Source of the DNA: an uncultured Lachnospiraceae bacterium
GTDB lineage: Bacteria; Bacillota; Clostridia; Lachnospirales; Lachnospiraceae
DNA: 64,000 nucleotides
Direction: 5' to 3'
NCBI GenBank assembly: GCA_934294885.1
Contig: CAKRAK010000014.1
Span: forward strand, 1-64,000
The position numbers were made by a program, and so were the translations under genes. Positions 42,011 to 51,419 of this stretch are shown here, in pieces (the stretch's first letter is position 1; the number at the start of each line of letters is the position of its first letter). The notes beneath the pieces are model-generated. The model was not told the DNA's origin and did not search any database. It saw nothing but the letters and a program-made list of their open reading frames with translations.

Positions 42011-42451
42011 TTACATCACCTCAGCTTTTCCACCCGCAGCTTCGATTTTTGCAACTGCAGAAGCACTATAAGCATTCACCTTAACAGTAAGCTTCTTAGT
42101 TAATTCTCCATTTCCTAAAATCTTAACGCCATCCTTAGGGTTGCTAACAACACCAGCACCAATTAATGTATCAACTGTTACCTCTGAACCATCTTCAAAT
42201 GCATTTAACTTGTCAACATTAATAGCAACGATTTCCTTTGAGCTTGGACATGTAAATCCACGCTTTGGAAGTCTTCTATATAATGGCATCTGACCACCTT
42301 CGAAACCAGGTCTGGTTGCACCTGAACGAGCCTTCTGTCCTTTGTGTCCCTTACCTGCAGTCTTACCATTTCCTGAACCATGGCCACGACCTTTTCTGAA
42401 ATTATCACTCTGCTTAGAACCATCTGCTGGTTTTAATGTAGATAAATTCAT
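42011..42451 (-). CDS. rplO: 50S ribosomal protein L15
   Basis: The 146-residue protein has the Gly-rich N-terminus RKGRGHGSGNGKTAGKGHKG and PGFEGGQMPLYRRLPKRGF. Start: ATG at 42451 with GGAGGTGC at 8 bases; the GTG nine bases earlier lies in the ribosome binding site. Confidence 0.97.
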   Translation of the reverse strand: MNLSTLKPADGSKQSDNFRKGRGHGSGNGKTAGKGHKGQKARSGATRPGFEGGQMPLYRRLPKRGFTCPSSKEIVAINVDKLNAFEDGSEVTVDTLIGAGVVSNPKDGVKILGNGELTKKLTVKVNAYSASAVAKIEAAGGKAEVM

Positions 42452-42477
42452 GATTCGCACCTCCTTATTTCAAAATA

Positions 42478-42660
42478 TTAAATCTCTTCAACCTTAACTA
42501 AATGTCTAACCTGCTGAACCATACCCTGTGTTGCTGCATTGTTAGGAAGCTCAACTGTCTTGTTAACCTTCTTAAGACCTAATGCTTCAACTGTTCTTCT
42601 ATGCTTTGGGATTGCTCCAATAGGAGACTTTACTAAAGTAACTTTTACCTTATCTGCCAT
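42478..42660 (-). CDS. rpmD: 50S ribosomal protein L30
   Basis: The 60-residue protein reads VKVTLVKSPIGAIPKHRRTV and ALGLKKVNKTVELPN, standard short bacterial L30. It lies between rpsE and rplO. Confidence 0.97.
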   Translation of the reverse strand: MADKVKVTLVKSPIGAIPKHRRTVEALGLKKVNKTVELPNNAATQGMVQQVRHLVKVEEI

Positions 42661-42673
42661 TGTGAAATCCTCC

Positions 42674-43183
42674 TTAACCTAAGATTTCTTCTACGGATTT
42701 ACCGCGAAGCTTTGCTACCTGCTCAGGTGTCTTTAAGCTCTGAAGACCGTTCAATGTAGCTAAAACTACATTCTGCTTATTGTTTGAACCCAAAGACTTT
42801 GTACGGATATTTCTGAATCCTGCAAGCTCAAGAACTGAACGAGCCGGACCACCAGCGATAATACCAGTACCTTCTGGAGATGCTTTTAATAATACAGATG
42901 CGCTTCCGAATGTACCTGTCCAGTCATGAGGAATACTACCATTCTCATTAATTGGAACTTCAATCAAGCTCTTAATTGCATCTTCTTTTCCTTTACGAAT
43001 TGCCTCTGGAACTTCGGCAGCCTTACCAATACCGGCACCTACATGTCCATTCTTGTCACCTACAACTACAAGAGCAGCAAATCTCATATTACGTCCACCT
43101 TTAACAACTTTGGTTACACGCTTAATGTTTACAACTTTTTCTTCTAATTCTAACTGACTAGCATCAATAATTGTATGCTTCAT
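42674..43183 (-). CDS. rpsE: 30S ribosomal protein S5
   Basis: The 169-residue protein has the S5 double-stranded RNA-binding domain (RVTKVVKGGRNMRFAALVVV, GKAAEVPEAIRKG) and C-terminal KTPEQVAKLRGKSVEEILG. It helps accuracy at the mRNA entry. Start has GGAGGAAAC upstream. Confidence 0.98.
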   Translation of the reverse strand: MKHTIIDASQLELEEKVVNIKRVTKVVKGGRNMRFAALVVVGDKNGHVGAGIGKAAEVPEAIRKGKEDAIKSLIEVPINENGSIPHDWTGTFGSASVLLKASPEGTGIIAGGPARSVLELAGFRNIRTKSLGSNNKQNVVLATLNGLQSLKTPEQVAKLRGKSVEEILG

Positions 43184-43200
43184 ATATTGTTTCCTCCTTA

Positions 43201-43569
43201 TTAGAATTCAAGACCAGCTTCTCTTGCTGCCTCTGCCAATGCTTTTACTTTACCCTGATAAATAAATCCGCCTCTATCAAAGACAACTGTCTTAATACCT
43301 GCTGCTAAAGCACGTTCTGCAACTACCTTACCAACATAAGCTGCCGCATCTACATCATTTGTCTTCTCTAACTCTGCTTTTACTTCCTTCTGTACTGTTG
43401 AAGCTGACACTAAAGTCTTACCAACTGTATCATCAATAATTTGAGCGTACATATGATTATTACTTCTAAATACAGCTAAACGTGGTCTTTCTGTTGTACC
43501 ACTAAAGCGGTTACGGATTCTTAAGTGCTTCTTAGCGCGAACCTTATTTCTTGACTCTTTTTTAATCAT
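43201..43569 (-). CDS. rplR: 50S ribosomal protein L18
   Basis: The 122-residue 5S rRNA-binding protein has RPRLAVFRSNNHMYAQIIDD and VVFDRGGFIYQGKVKALAEA. Normal length and position between rplF and rpsE. Confidence 0.98.
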   Translation of the reverse strand: MIKKESRNKVRAKKHLRIRNRFSGTTERPRLAVFRSNNHMYAQIIDDTVGKTLVSASTVQKEVKAELEKTNDVDAAAYVGKVVAERALAAGIKTVVFDRGGFIYQGKVKALAEAAREAGLEF

Positions 43570-43587
43570 CCTATCTCACTCCTTTAA

Positions 43588-44127
43588 TTATTTCTTACCA
43601 GTCTTACCAACTTTACGTCTAATAACTTCATCAGCATATTTGATACCTTTGCCCTTGTAAGGTTCCGGTCCTCTCTTCTCTCTGATTTCAGCTGCGTATT
43701 GGCCAACTTTTTCTTTATCTATACCTGTAATTGTAATTGTGTTACCGTCAACCTTAGACTCTAATCCTTCAGGATCTTCCATCTCAACAGGATGTGAGTA
43801 ACCTAAGCTAAGTGTTAACTTCTTACCCTGCTTCTGTGCTCTGTAACCAACACCATTTACTTCTAATACTTTTGTATAACCTTCAGTTACACCGATTACC
43901 ATATTGTTGATCAATGTTCTTGTAAGACCATGTAATGATTTCATCTTCTTTAAATCGTTAGGTCTTGTTACAACTACATGATCACCATCAAGCTTGATGT
44001 CCATTTCCGCAGGTAATACTCTTGTAAGTGTACCCTTTGGTCCTTTTACAGTCACTTGATTATTTTCTGCAATATCAACAGTTACGCCTGCTGGTACAGC
44101 GATAGGCATTCTTCCGATACGTGACAT
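43588..44127 (-). CDS. rplF: 50S ribosomal protein L6
   Basis: The 179-residue protein has the two L6 repeats, opening MSRIGRMPIAVPAGVTVDIA and closing with PEPYKGKGIKYADEVIRRKV. It starts after an unusually long gap of 122 bases from rpsH, in which I see no gene. Confidence 0.98.
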   Translation of the reverse strand: MSRIGRMPIAVPAGVTVDIAENNQVTVKGPKGTLTRVLPAEMDIKLDGDHVVVTRPNDLKKMKSLHGLTRTLINNMVIGVTEGYTKVLEVNGVGYRAQKQGKKLTLSLGYSHPVEMEDPEGLESKVDGNTITITGIDKEKVGQYAAEIREKRGPEPYKGKGIKYADEVIRRKVGKTGKK

Positions 44128-44249
44128 GCCGCTACCTCCTTATATTCTGTTCCCTATTACGGAACCTTCTTTTTATCTGATTCTTCAATCTACATACCAA
44201 ACCGAACCAAGGTATTGCCCGAAGGCTTACCTTCTGTCCGTCTTAGTTC

Positions 44250-44651
44250 CTACCAAACAAATGCTAATACTTCGCCACCAACCTGAGCTGCACGAGCTTC
44301 TTTGTCAGTTAACACACCTTTGTTTGTAGAAATAATAGCAGTACCTAAACCACCTAACACCTTAGGAAGTTCATCCTTACCTGCATATACACGAAGTCCC
44401 GGTGTAGAGATTCTCTTAATACCGGTGATAACCTTCTCGTTCTTATCTTTACCGTATTTTAATGTAATGTGGATCGTCTTAAACTTACCATCTTCAACTA
44501 CTTCTACAGCCTTAACATATCCCTCTTCCAAAAGAATGTTAGCAATTGCTTCCTTCATCTTTGAAGCAGGAACATCAACTGTATCATGTTTAGCAGTATT
44601 CGCATTACGAATTCTTGTAAGCATATCTGCGATTGGATCTGTCATTGTCAT
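44250..44651 (-). CDS. rpsH: 30S ribosomal protein S8
   Basis: The 133-residue protein opens TDPIADMLTRIRNANTAKHD and ends GVLTDKEARAAQVGGEVLAF. Two start ATGs lie six bases apart (44651 and 44645) after GGAGG; the first matches family N-termini. S8 binds central 16S rRNA and can repress the spc operon. Confidence 0.97.
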   Translation of the reverse strand: MTMTDPIADMLTRIRNANTAKHDTVDVPASKMKEAIANILLEEGYVKAVEVVEDGKFKTIHITLKYGKDKNEKVITGIKRISTPGLRVYAGKDELPKVLGGLGTAIISTNKGVLTDKEARAAQVGGEVLAFVW

Positions 44652-44669
44652 TTACCTCCTTCAAAAATC

Positions 44670-44855
44670 TTACCAGCTTGCTTTCTTTACGCCTGGAATT
44701 TCACCTTTGTATGCTAATTCACGGAAGCAGATTCTGCAAATTCCGTATTTTCTTAAAACTGAATGTGGACGTCCACAAACTCTACAACGAGTATATTCTC
44801 TAGTTGAGAATTTCTGTTTACGCTGCTGTTTTACTTTCATAGATTTCTTAGCCAT
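44670..44855 (-). CDS. rpsN: 30S ribosomal protein S14, zinc type
   Basis: The 61-residue form has Cys24, Cys27, Cys40 and Cys43 (CRVCG...CRICF) for zinc, typical of Gram-positive S14 (type Z). Located between rplE and rpsH as usual. Confidence 0.98.
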   Translation of the reverse strand: MAKKSMKVKQQRKQKFSTREYTRCRVCGRPHSVLRKYGICRICFRELAYKGEIPGVKKASW

Positions 44856-44869
44856 GAATCTTCCTCCTA

Positions 44870-45409
44870 TTATTTCTTAAATGGCATTCCAAATAAGGTT
44901 AATAACTCACGAGCCTCTTCATCAGTCTTGGCTGTTGTAACGAAACATACATCCATACCTCTAACCTTATCTACCTTATCATACTCGATTTCAGGGAAAA
45001 TCAACTGCTCCTTGATACCTAATGAATAGTTACCTCTTCCATCGAATGCATTTGGATTGATACCTCTAAAGTCACGTACACGTGGCAATGCAAGGTTGAT
45101 CAAACGATCTGCAAACTCATACATTCTCTCACCACGAAGTGTTACCTTACATCCGATTGGCATTCCCTCACGTAACTTAAAGTTAGCGATGGATTTCTTA
45201 GCAGTTGTAACAACAGCCTTCTGTCCTGTAATTGTCTCAAGATCAGCAATTGCTGTATCTAAAAGCTTCTTGTTTTCCTTAGCCTCACCAACACCCATGT
45301 TGATAACAATCTTCTCAAGCTTTGGAATTTCCATAACATTTTTATATCCGAACTTCTTTACCATAGCGTCCTTAATCTCGCTATTGTATTGATCTTTTAA
45401 TCTACTCAA
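44870..45409 (-). CDS. rplE: 50S ribosomal protein L5
   Basis: The 179-residue 5S rRNA-binding protein has LEKIVINMGVGEAKENKKLL and RDFRGINPNAFDGRGNYSLG. Normal length. Confidence 0.98.
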   Translation of the reverse strand: MSRLKDQYNSEIKDAMVKKFGYKNVMEIPKLEKIVINMGVGEAKENKKLLDTAIADLETITGQKAVVTTAKKSIANFKLREGMPIGCKVTLRGERMYEFADRLINLALPRVRDFRGINPNAFDGRGNYSLGIKEQLIFPEIEYDKVDKVRGMDVCFVTTAKTDEEARELLTLFGMPFKK

Positions 45410-45432
45410 CTTAAGTGGCCTCCTTCCTTGAA

Positions 45433-45750
45433 TTAGTCAATTTTTTCTAACTTGCCGTCCACTTTAGCAACACGAACTTTATCTTTCTTTTCGCCCTGGA
45501 AACCAACACGTACAGGCTTACCCTTGTGAACATACATTACATTAGATATATCGATTGGTGCTTCCTTCTCAATGATACCACCCTGCTGATTGCTCATGCT
45601 AGGCTTAGTATGCTTTGATACCATGTTAACACCTTCAACTAATACTTTGTGATTCTTGGTGTCTACTGATAACACCTTACCGGTTGCGCCTTTATCTTTT
45701 CCTGCGATAACCTGAACCACGTCATCTTTTTTAATCTTACTGGTTGCCAT
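45433..45750 (-). CDS. rplX: 50S ribosomal protein L24
   Basis: The 105-residue assembly initiator has an N-terminal KOW motif, KKDDVVQVIAGKDKGATGKV, and GVNMVSKHTKPSMSNQQGGI. Between rplN and rplE. Confidence 0.98.
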   Translation of the reverse strand: MATSKIKKDDVVQVIAGKDKGATGKVLSVDTKNHKVLVEGVNMVSKHTKPSMSNQQGGIIEKEAPIDISNVMYVHKGKPVRVGFQGEKKDKVRVAKVDGKLEKID

Positions 45751-45762
45751 CCTGACACCTCC

Positions 45763-46131
45763 TTATAAAACTTCTGGTGCTAATGAAACGATCTTCATGA
45801 ACTTCTTATCTCTAAGCTCTCTTGCAACCGGCCCAAAGATACGAGTTCCCTTAGGATTCATATCATCCTTGATAATAACTGCTGCATTCTCATCAAACTT
45901 AATATAAGAACCATCTTTACGACGTGCACCCTTCTTTGTACGAACTACTACAGCTTTAACAACGTCACCCTTCTTTACAACGCCACCTGGTGTTGCATCT
46001 TTAACAGAGGCAACGATGACATCACCGATATTTGCATATCTTCTGGTTGAACCGCCTAATACTCTGATACAAAGTAATTCCTTTGCTCCGGTATTATCAG
46101 CAACTTTAAGTCTTGTTTCCTGTTGAACCAT
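45763..46131 (-). CDS. rplN: 50S ribosomal protein L14
   Basis: The 122-residue protein begins MVQQETRLKVADNTGAKELL and ends RELRDKKFMKIVSLAPEVL, fully standard. Confidence 0.98.
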   Translation of the reverse strand: MVQQETRLKVADNTGAKELLCIRVLGGSTRRYANIGDVIVASVKDATPGGVVKKGDVVKAVVVRTKKGARRKDGSYIKFDENAAVIIKDDMNPKGTRIFGPVARELRDKKFMKIVSLAPEVL

Positions 46132-46148
46132 TGTCTTTGCCTCCTTAA

Positions 46149-46403
46149 TTATTTAGCTTTCTCGATAATCTCAACAAGTCTCCATCTCTTGTCCTTAGAT
46201 AAAGGTCTTGTCTCCATAACTCTTACTCTATCACCGATGTGACATTCATTGTTCTCATCATGAGCTTTTAATTTATAGGTTCTCTTTACAATCTTACCGT
46301 AAAGAGGATGCTTAACATTATCTACGATTGAAACAACAATTGTCTTGTCCATCTTATCACTTGTTACAAGTCCCACACGGGTCTTTCTTAGATTTCTTTC
46401 CAT
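46149..46403 (-). CDS. rpsQ: 30S ribosomal protein S17
   Basis: The 84-residue OB-fold protein has RKTRVGLVTSDKMDKTIVVS and GDRVRVMETRPLSKDKRWRL, as expected for S17. Confidence 0.98.
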   Translation of the reverse strand: MERNLRKTRVGLVTSDKMDKTIVVSIVDNVKHPLYGKIVKRTYKLKAHDENNECHIGDRVRVMETRPLSKDKRWRLVEIIEKAK

Positions 46404-46429
46404 TGTGTATTGTCCTCCTTCTTCGATAA

Positions 46430-46633
46430 TTAAGCATTAGCCTTTTCAGTCATAACTGACTGGATTCTGGCAATATTTCTTCTAACTTCTTTAATTCTGC
46501 TTGTATTCTCTAACTGGTTGGTAGCATTCTGGAATCTTAAGTTGAATAATTCCTTCTTTGCAGCTACTAACTCAGAGTTTAATTCTTCAACAGTTTTAGC
46601 TTTTAAATCTGACATATATTCTTTCGTTTTCAC
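46430..46633 (-). CDS. rpmC: 50S ribosomal protein L29
   Basis: The 67-residue helical protein has KKELFNLRFQNATNQLENTS and RRNIARIQSVMTEK. It lies at the peptide exit, where trigger factor and SRP dock. Confidence 0.97.
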   Translation of the reverse strand: MKTKEYMSDLKAKTVEELNSELVAAKKELFNLRFQNATNQLENTSRIKEVRRNIARIQSVMTEKANA

Positions 46634-46636
46634 TGC

Positions 46637-47059
46637 TTATACCTCCTCTAAATCTGCTTTAGAAACAATCTTACACTTAACCGGAAGCTTATGTGTAGCT
46701 AATCTTAAAGCTTCCTTAGCTGTTTCTTCTGGAACACCAGCAATTTCAAACATAACGCGTCCAGGCTTAACAACTGCAACCCAGCCTTCCACATTACCTT
46801 TTCCTTTACCCATACGAACACCGATAGGCTTAGATGTATAAGGCTTGTCAGGGAAAATCTTAATCCAAACTTTACCGGTACGCTTTACATAACGAGTCAT
46901 AGCGACACGGGCTGCTTCGATCTGATTTGACTTAATCCAAGCCGGCTCCATTGCAACGATACCATATTCACCATTGCTGATCTTATTACCTCTGGTAGCT
47001 TTACCAGCCATAGAACCTCTAAACTGTTTTCTATGCTTAACTCTTTTTGGCATTAACAT
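46637..47059 (-). CDS. rplP: 50S ribosomal protein L16
   Basis: The 140-residue protein begins MLMPKRVKHRKQFRGSMAGK, matching family N-termini, so the ATG at 47059 is used; it overlaps the rpsC stop (TAATG). It helps place A-site tRNA. Confidence 0.98.
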   Translation of the reverse strand: MLMPKRVKHRKQFRGSMAGKATRGNKISNGEYGIVAMEPAWIKSNQIEAARVAMTRYVKRTGKVWIKIFPDKPYTSKPIGVRMGKGKGNVEGWVAVVKPGRVMFEIAGVPEETAKEALRLATHKLPVKCKIVSKADLEEV

Positions 47060-47724
47060 TATTTATCGCTCCCTTCCTTTGTAGTCTTAGTTGGAAGTAC
47101 TTCACCATGGTTAATCCAAACCTTAACGCCAACTTTACCATAAGTGGTGTTAGCCTCAGCAAAACCATAATCAATATTTGCACGAAGTGTCTGAAGAGGA
47201 ATTGTTCCATCTACATAGAACTCTGTACGAGCCATATCAGCACCACCTAAACGTCCTGAACAAGCTGTCTTAATTCCCAATGCTCCAGTCTTCATTGTTC
47301 TACCCATACATGACTTCATTGCACGACGGAAAGAAATACGATTCTCTAACTGTGCTGCAATATTTTCAGCAACTAACTGTGCGTCTGCATCCGGTCTCTT
47401 AACTTCCTTAACATCTACCATTAACTTCTTGCTTGTTAACTTTGATACTTCCTTCTTCAATGCTTCGATTTCAGCACCACCCTTACCAATTACAACACCA
47501 GGCTTTGCTGTGTAAATGATAACTTTAAGTCTATCTGATGCTCTCTCCATCTCGATGCGAGATACCTGAGCGCTGTAAAGCTTGTTCTTAAGGAATGTAC
47601 GAATCTTGTTATCTTCAACTAAGTTATCTGAAAATTCATTATCCTTTGTATCAGCATACCATCTAGAATCCCAATCCTTGATGATTCCGACTCTTAAACC
47701 ATGAGGATTAACTTTCTGTCCCAT
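47059..47724 (-). CDS. rpsC: 30S ribosomal protein S3
   Basis: The 221-residue protein has a KH domain (TAKPGVVIGKGGAEIEALKK, about 74-93) and the S3 C-terminal domain with IPLQTLRANIDYGFAEANTT. It forms part of the mRNA entry helicase. Confidence 0.98.
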   Translation of the reverse strand: MGQKVNPHGLRVGIIKDWDSRWYADTKDNEFSDNLVEDNKIRTFLKNKLYSAQVSRIEMERASDRLKVIIYTAKPGVVIGKGGAEIEALKKEVSKLTSKKLMVDVKEVKRPDADAQLVAENIAAQLENRISFRRAMKSCMGRTMKTGALGIKTACSGRLGGADMARTEFYVDGTIPLQTLRANIDYGFAEANTTYGKVGVKVWINHGEVLPTKTTKEGSDK

Positions 47725-47735
47725 TATATGCCTCC

Positions 47736-48122
47736 TTATCTTTCATCAAGCACGATTGTAATGTGGCTTGTTCTCTTCTCGATTCTATAAGCTCTACCCT
47801 GTGCTCTTGGTTGAATTCTCTTCATTGTTGGTCCCTTATTTGCATAACACTCTGCAATATAAAGGTTTTCCATCTTCATTCCATTATTATTCTCAGCATT
47901 TGCAATCGCTGATTTTAATAATTTCTCTATCACACTTGAAGCATATCTTGGATTATAAGCTAAGATAGCAAGTGCTGTTTCTACATCCTTACCTCTAATG
48001 GCATCTAATACGAAACATGCTTTTGTTACAGATACTCTAGCATAAGAAACTTTTGCTGATGGTCTTGTATCCTTATTCGCATTTCTCTCTCTCTTAATCT
48101 GGGATCTATGTCCTTTAGCCAT
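47736..48122 (-). CDS. rplV: 50S ribosomal protein L22
   Basis: The 128-residue protein has AKVSYARVSVTKACFVLDAI and the beta-hairpin KGPTMKRIQPRAQGRAYRIE that lines the exit tunnel. Confidence 0.98.
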   Translation of the reverse strand: MAKGHRSQIKRERNANKDTRPSAKVSYARVSVTKACFVLDAIRGKDVETALAILAYNPRYASSVIEKLLKSAIANAENNNGMKMENLYIAECYANKGPTMKRIQPRAQGRAYRIEKRTSHITIVLDER

Positions 48123-48147
48123 GGATGATTCCTCCTTTCGATTCCAA

Positions 48148-48429
48148 TTATCTTAATTTTGACTTCTTCTCATCCTTGCCATGTCCCTTGTATGTTCTTG
48201 TTACAACAAACTCACCAAGCTTATGACCAACCATATCCTCAGTTACATATACAGGTACATGTCTTCTTCCGTCATATACGGCGATTGTATGTCCTACGAA
48301 GCTAGGGAAGATAGTAGAACGACGTGACCAGGTCTTAACAACCTGCTTGTCATTACTAGCGTTCATAGCGTCGATTTTCTTTAACAAATGCTCATCTGCA
48401 AATGGTCCTTTTTTTAATGAACGAGCCAT
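48148..48429 (-). CDS. rpsS: 30S ribosomal protein S19
   Basis: The 93-residue protein begins MARSLKKGPFADEHLLKKID and has GHKLGEFVVTRTYKGHGKDE, normal for S19. Confidence 0.98.
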   Translation of the reverse strand: MARSLKKGPFADEHLLKKIDAMNASNDKQVVKTWSRRSTIFPSFVGHTIAVYDGRRHVPVYVTEDMVGHKLGEFVVTRTYKGHGKDEKKSKLR

Positions 48430-48448
48430 AAATCAAACCTCCTTATAA

Positions 48449-49291
48449 TTATTTCATGTTCTTACCATCTCTGGTTCTAACGATCATCTTATTAGACTGC
48501 TTATTTTTCTTACGTGTCTTAAGTCCAAGTGCTGGCTTACCCCATGGAGTACATGGACCAGGTCTACCAATACTTGTCTTACCTTCACCACCACCGTGTG
48601 GATGGTCGTTAGGGTTCATAACAGAACCACGAACTGTAGGTCTGATACCCATATGGCGCTTACGTCCTGCCTTACCAACTTTAACAAGACCATGCTCAAT
48701 ATTACCAACCTGACCAACAGTTGCTCTTGCAACGATTGGAACCATTCTCATCTCGCCTGATGGCAAACGAAGTGTTGCATACTTTCCTTCCTTAGCCATA
48801 AGCTGTGCTGAGTTTCCTGCTGAACGAACTAACTGTCCGCCTCTTCCAGGATATAATTCTACGTTGTGTACCTCAGTACCAACAGGAATATTCTCTAATG
48901 GTAAACAGTTACCAACTTTGATTTCTGCAGTTGCACCGTTCATAACAGTGTCGCCAACCTGTAATCCTACAGGAGCTAAAATGTATGACTTCTGTCCGTC
49001 TGCATAACAGATCAATGCGATATTTGCTGTTCTGTTAGGATCATACTCGATTGTCTTAACAGTTGCAGGAATACCATCCTTATTTCTCTTGAAATCTACT
49101 AATCTATACTGTCTTCTATTTCCACCACCCTGGTGTCTTACTGTAATCTTACCCTGATTATTACGACCTGCATTCTTCTTTACAGGAGCTAATAATGACT
49201 TCTCAGGAGTATCTGTTGTGATTACATCAAAATCCAAACCAGTCATATTTCTTCTGGAAGGTGTATATGGGTTATATGTTTTAATTCCCAT
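48449..49291 (-). CDS. rplB: 50S ribosomal protein L2
   Basis: The 280-residue core 23S-binding protein begins MGIKTYNPYTPSRRNMTGLD and has MNPNDHPHGGGEGKTSIGRP with the peptidyl-transferase-centre histidine. Start: ATG at 49291 with AAAGGAGAA upstream; an eight-codon extension is not conserved. Confidence 0.98.
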   Translation of the reverse strand: MGIKTYNPYTPSRRNMTGLDFDVITTDTPEKSLLAPVKKNAGRNNQGKITVRHQGGGNRRQYRLVDFKRNKDGIPATVKTIEYDPNRTANIALICYADGQKSYILAPVGLQVGDTVMNGATAEIKVGNCLPLENIPVGTEVHNVELYPGRGGQLVRSAGNSAQLMAKEGKYATLRLPSGEMRMVPIVARATVGQVGNIEHGLVKVGKAGRKRHMGIRPTVRGSVMNPNDHPHGGGEGKTSIGRPGPCTPWGKPALGLKTRKKNKQSNKMIVRTRDGKNMK

Positions 49292-49368
49292 GATGTTTCT
49301 CCTTTCAAATTGCATTTATTATCACGCTTGCATGCGTATGAAATGTTGTGTTATCCGGTTATTATATT

Positions 49369-49668
49369 TTATAAACCTTCAAAAATCTCAATATCCTTGC
49401 TGTCCTCTGTTAACTGAACAATCGCTTTCTTAGACTTAGCTGTCTTTCCGTAAACCATTCCACGTCTCTTTGTCTTACCATCAAGATTCATTGTGTTTAC
49501 CTTAGCAACCTTTGTTCCTTCAAACATCTTTTCTACAGCATCCTTGATCATAGTCTTTGTTGCTTCCGGATGAACCTGAAAAGTATATTTCTTATCAGCC
49601 ATAGCATCCATTGACTTCTCAGTAATGATAGGTTTCTGAATTACGTCATAATATTTGATATCTGCCAT
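49369..49668 (-). CDS. rplW: 50S ribosomal protein L23
   Basis: The 99-residue exit-site protein reads YYDVIQKPIITEKSMDAMAD and NTMNLDGKTKRRGMVYGKT. Its start overlaps the rplD stop (TAATG), so they are coupled. Confidence 0.98.
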   Translation of the reverse strand: MADIKYYDVIQKPIITEKSMDAMADKKYTFQVHPEATKTMIKDAVEKMFEGTKVAKVNTMNLDGKTKRRGMVYGKTAKSKKAIVQLTEDSKDIEIFEGL

Positions 49669-50288
49669 TATGCGTACACCTCCTCGATTGCTGCTACTGC
49701 ATCCTTAGTAATAACTACTGTGTCATACTTTAAGATGTCATATACGTTAATTGTGTTTGTTAAAGCTGTCTTAACATTTGCAACGTTCTTTGCAGATAAT
49801 ACTACGTTCTGATCATTATCCTTTGTTACAACCAATGCTTTTGAAACATCAAGGTTGTTAAGCACCTCTACAAACTTCTTTGTCTTAATTTCATCTAACT
49901 TTAACTCATCCAATACGATGAATTTCTCTTCGTTAACCTTTGAAGTAAGTACAGACTTCATAGCGCCTGCTTTTTCCTTCTTGTTTAACTTGATTGAATA
50001 ATCTCTTGGCTTTGGTGCAAATACAACACCACCACCGGTCCACTGTGGAGAACGTGTAGAACCCTGTCTTGCATGACCAGTTCCTTTCTGTCTCCATGGC
50101 TTTCTACCACCGCCACGTACTTCTGCACGTGTCTTAGCACTCTGTGTACCCTGACGCTTGTTTGCAAGCTGAGATACAACTGCCATGTGAACCAAATGTT
50201 CATTTATTTCTACACCGAATACTGCATCATTAAGCTCTAATTTCTCAACTTCTTTACCTTCAGTGTTATAAACAGCTACTGTTGCCAT
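49668..50288 (-). CDS. rplD: 50S ribosomal protein L4
   Basis: The 206-residue protein has the tunnel loop QGTQSAKTRAEVRGGGRKPW and KGTGHARQGSTRSPQWTGGG. In some bacteria L4 represses the S10 operon. Confidence 0.98.
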   Translation of the reverse strand: MATVAVYNTEGKEVEKLELNDAVFGVEINEHLVHMAVVSQLANKRQGTQSAKTRAEVRGGGRKPWRQKGTGHARQGSTRSPQWTGGGVVFAPKPRDYSIKLNKKEKAGAMKSVLTSKVNEEKFIVLDELKLDEIKTKKFVEVLNNLDVSKALVVTKDNDQNVVLSAKNVANVKTALTNTINVYDILKYDTVVITKDAVAAIEEVYA

Positions 50289-50311
50289 AATCTATTCCTC
50301 CTTCCTATAGA

Positions 50312-50998
50312 CTACTTTCCGCTCTTAACGGATTCTTTAACCATAACCAATGACTTCTTAGGTCCAGGAACAGATCCCTTAACTAAAATTACGTCATTCT
50401 CTGCATCTATCTTAACAACTTCTAAGTTCTGAACTGTTACACGAACTGCTCCCATATGTCCAGGCATCTTCTTGCCCTTGAATACACGGCCAGGATCTGA
50501 ACAACATCCGTTAGAACCTGCATGACGATGATACTTAGAACCATGAGTCTTAGGACCTGTGTGTAATCCGTGTCTCTTGATTGCACTTTCATATCCCTTA
50601 CCTTTTGATTTTGCAGTAACATCAATCTTATCTCCCTCAGCGAAGATATCAGCCTTGATAACGCTTTCTCCAGCAACGTAATCAGAAACGTTATCTACTC
50701 TGAACTCTCTAACAAACTTCTTAGGAGTTGTGTTTGCCTTTTTAAAATGTCCAACCTCTGCCTTACCAGCACCATGTGGATTTCTGATTGTCTTCTTACC
50801 AGAAACATCCTTTGTTGTAATTCTTTCTTTCTTCTCACCATATCCAACCTGGATTGCTTCATATCCATCGTTTTCCATAGTCTTAACCTGTGTTACTACA
50901 CAAGGTCCTGCCTGTAATACTGTTACAGGTGTTAATACGCCATCTTCATTGAAGATCTGAGTCATTCCGACTTTTGTAGCTAAAATTGCTTTCTTCAT
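50312..50998 (-). CDS. rplC: 50S ribosomal protein L3
   Basis: The 228-residue protein begins MKKAILATKVGMTQIFNEDG and has HGSKYHRHAGSNGCCSDPGR with the extension reaching the peptidyl transferase centre. Slightly longer than the usual 209 owing to a C-terminal tail. Confidence 0.98.
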   Translation of the reverse strand: MKKAILATKVGMTQIFNEDGVLTPVTVLQAGPCVVTQVKTMENDGYEAIQVGYGEKKERITTKDVSGKKTIRNPHGAGKAEVGHFKKANTTPKKFVREFRVDNVSDYVAGESVIKADIFAEGDKIDVTAKSKGKGYESAIKRHGLHTGPKTHGSKYHRHAGSNGCCSDPGRVFKGKKMPGHMGAVRVTVQNLEVVKIDAENDVILVKGSVPGPKKSLVMVKESVKSGK

Positions 50999-51101
50999 TT
51001 TTAAAATTTCCTCCTAAATAATCTACAGCGGATTGCCGGAGCAATCATTCTAAATTCGACCGGTCAAGCGGTCCCTTAGGTATACTGCATTGTCTTCTTA
51101 A

Positions 51102-51419
51102 TTACTTGCTTTTCATCTTTACATCGATGTAAACACCGGCAGACATATCCAACTTCTGTAAAGCATCGATTGTCTTCTGTGTTGGCTGAAGTACATCAAT
51201 CAATCTCTTATGAGTTCTCTGCTCAAACTGTTCTCTTGAGTCTTTGTACTTATGAACCGCTCTTAAGATTGTAACCTTCTCAACCTTAGTTGGCATTGGT
51301 ACAGGACCTGAAACCTTAGCACCTGTCTTCTTAACAGTGTCAATGATGTTTGCTGCAGCCTGATCGATTAACTTATGATCGTAAGCCTTAAGTGTAATTC
51401 TCATTACTTGATTTGCCAT
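51102..51419 (-). CDS. rpsJ: 30S ribosomal protein S10
   Basis: The 105-residue protein has MRITLKAYDHKLIDQAAANI and GPVPMPTKVEKVTILRAVHK. Start: ATG at 51419 with AAAGGAGGAG upstream; the 30-codon extension is part of the leader. First gene of the great ribosomal transcript. Confidence 0.98.
   Translation of the reverse strand: MANQVMRITLKAYDHKLIDQAAANIIDTVKKTGAKVSGPVPMPTKVEKVTILRAVHKYKDSREQFEQRTHKRLIDVLQPTQKTIDALQKLDMSAGVYIDVKMKSK

Noticed and set aside
44302..44880. 192-codon open frame on the plus strand
   Set aside because: It runs antisense across rpsH and rpsN, both certain genes; a shadow of their codon use.
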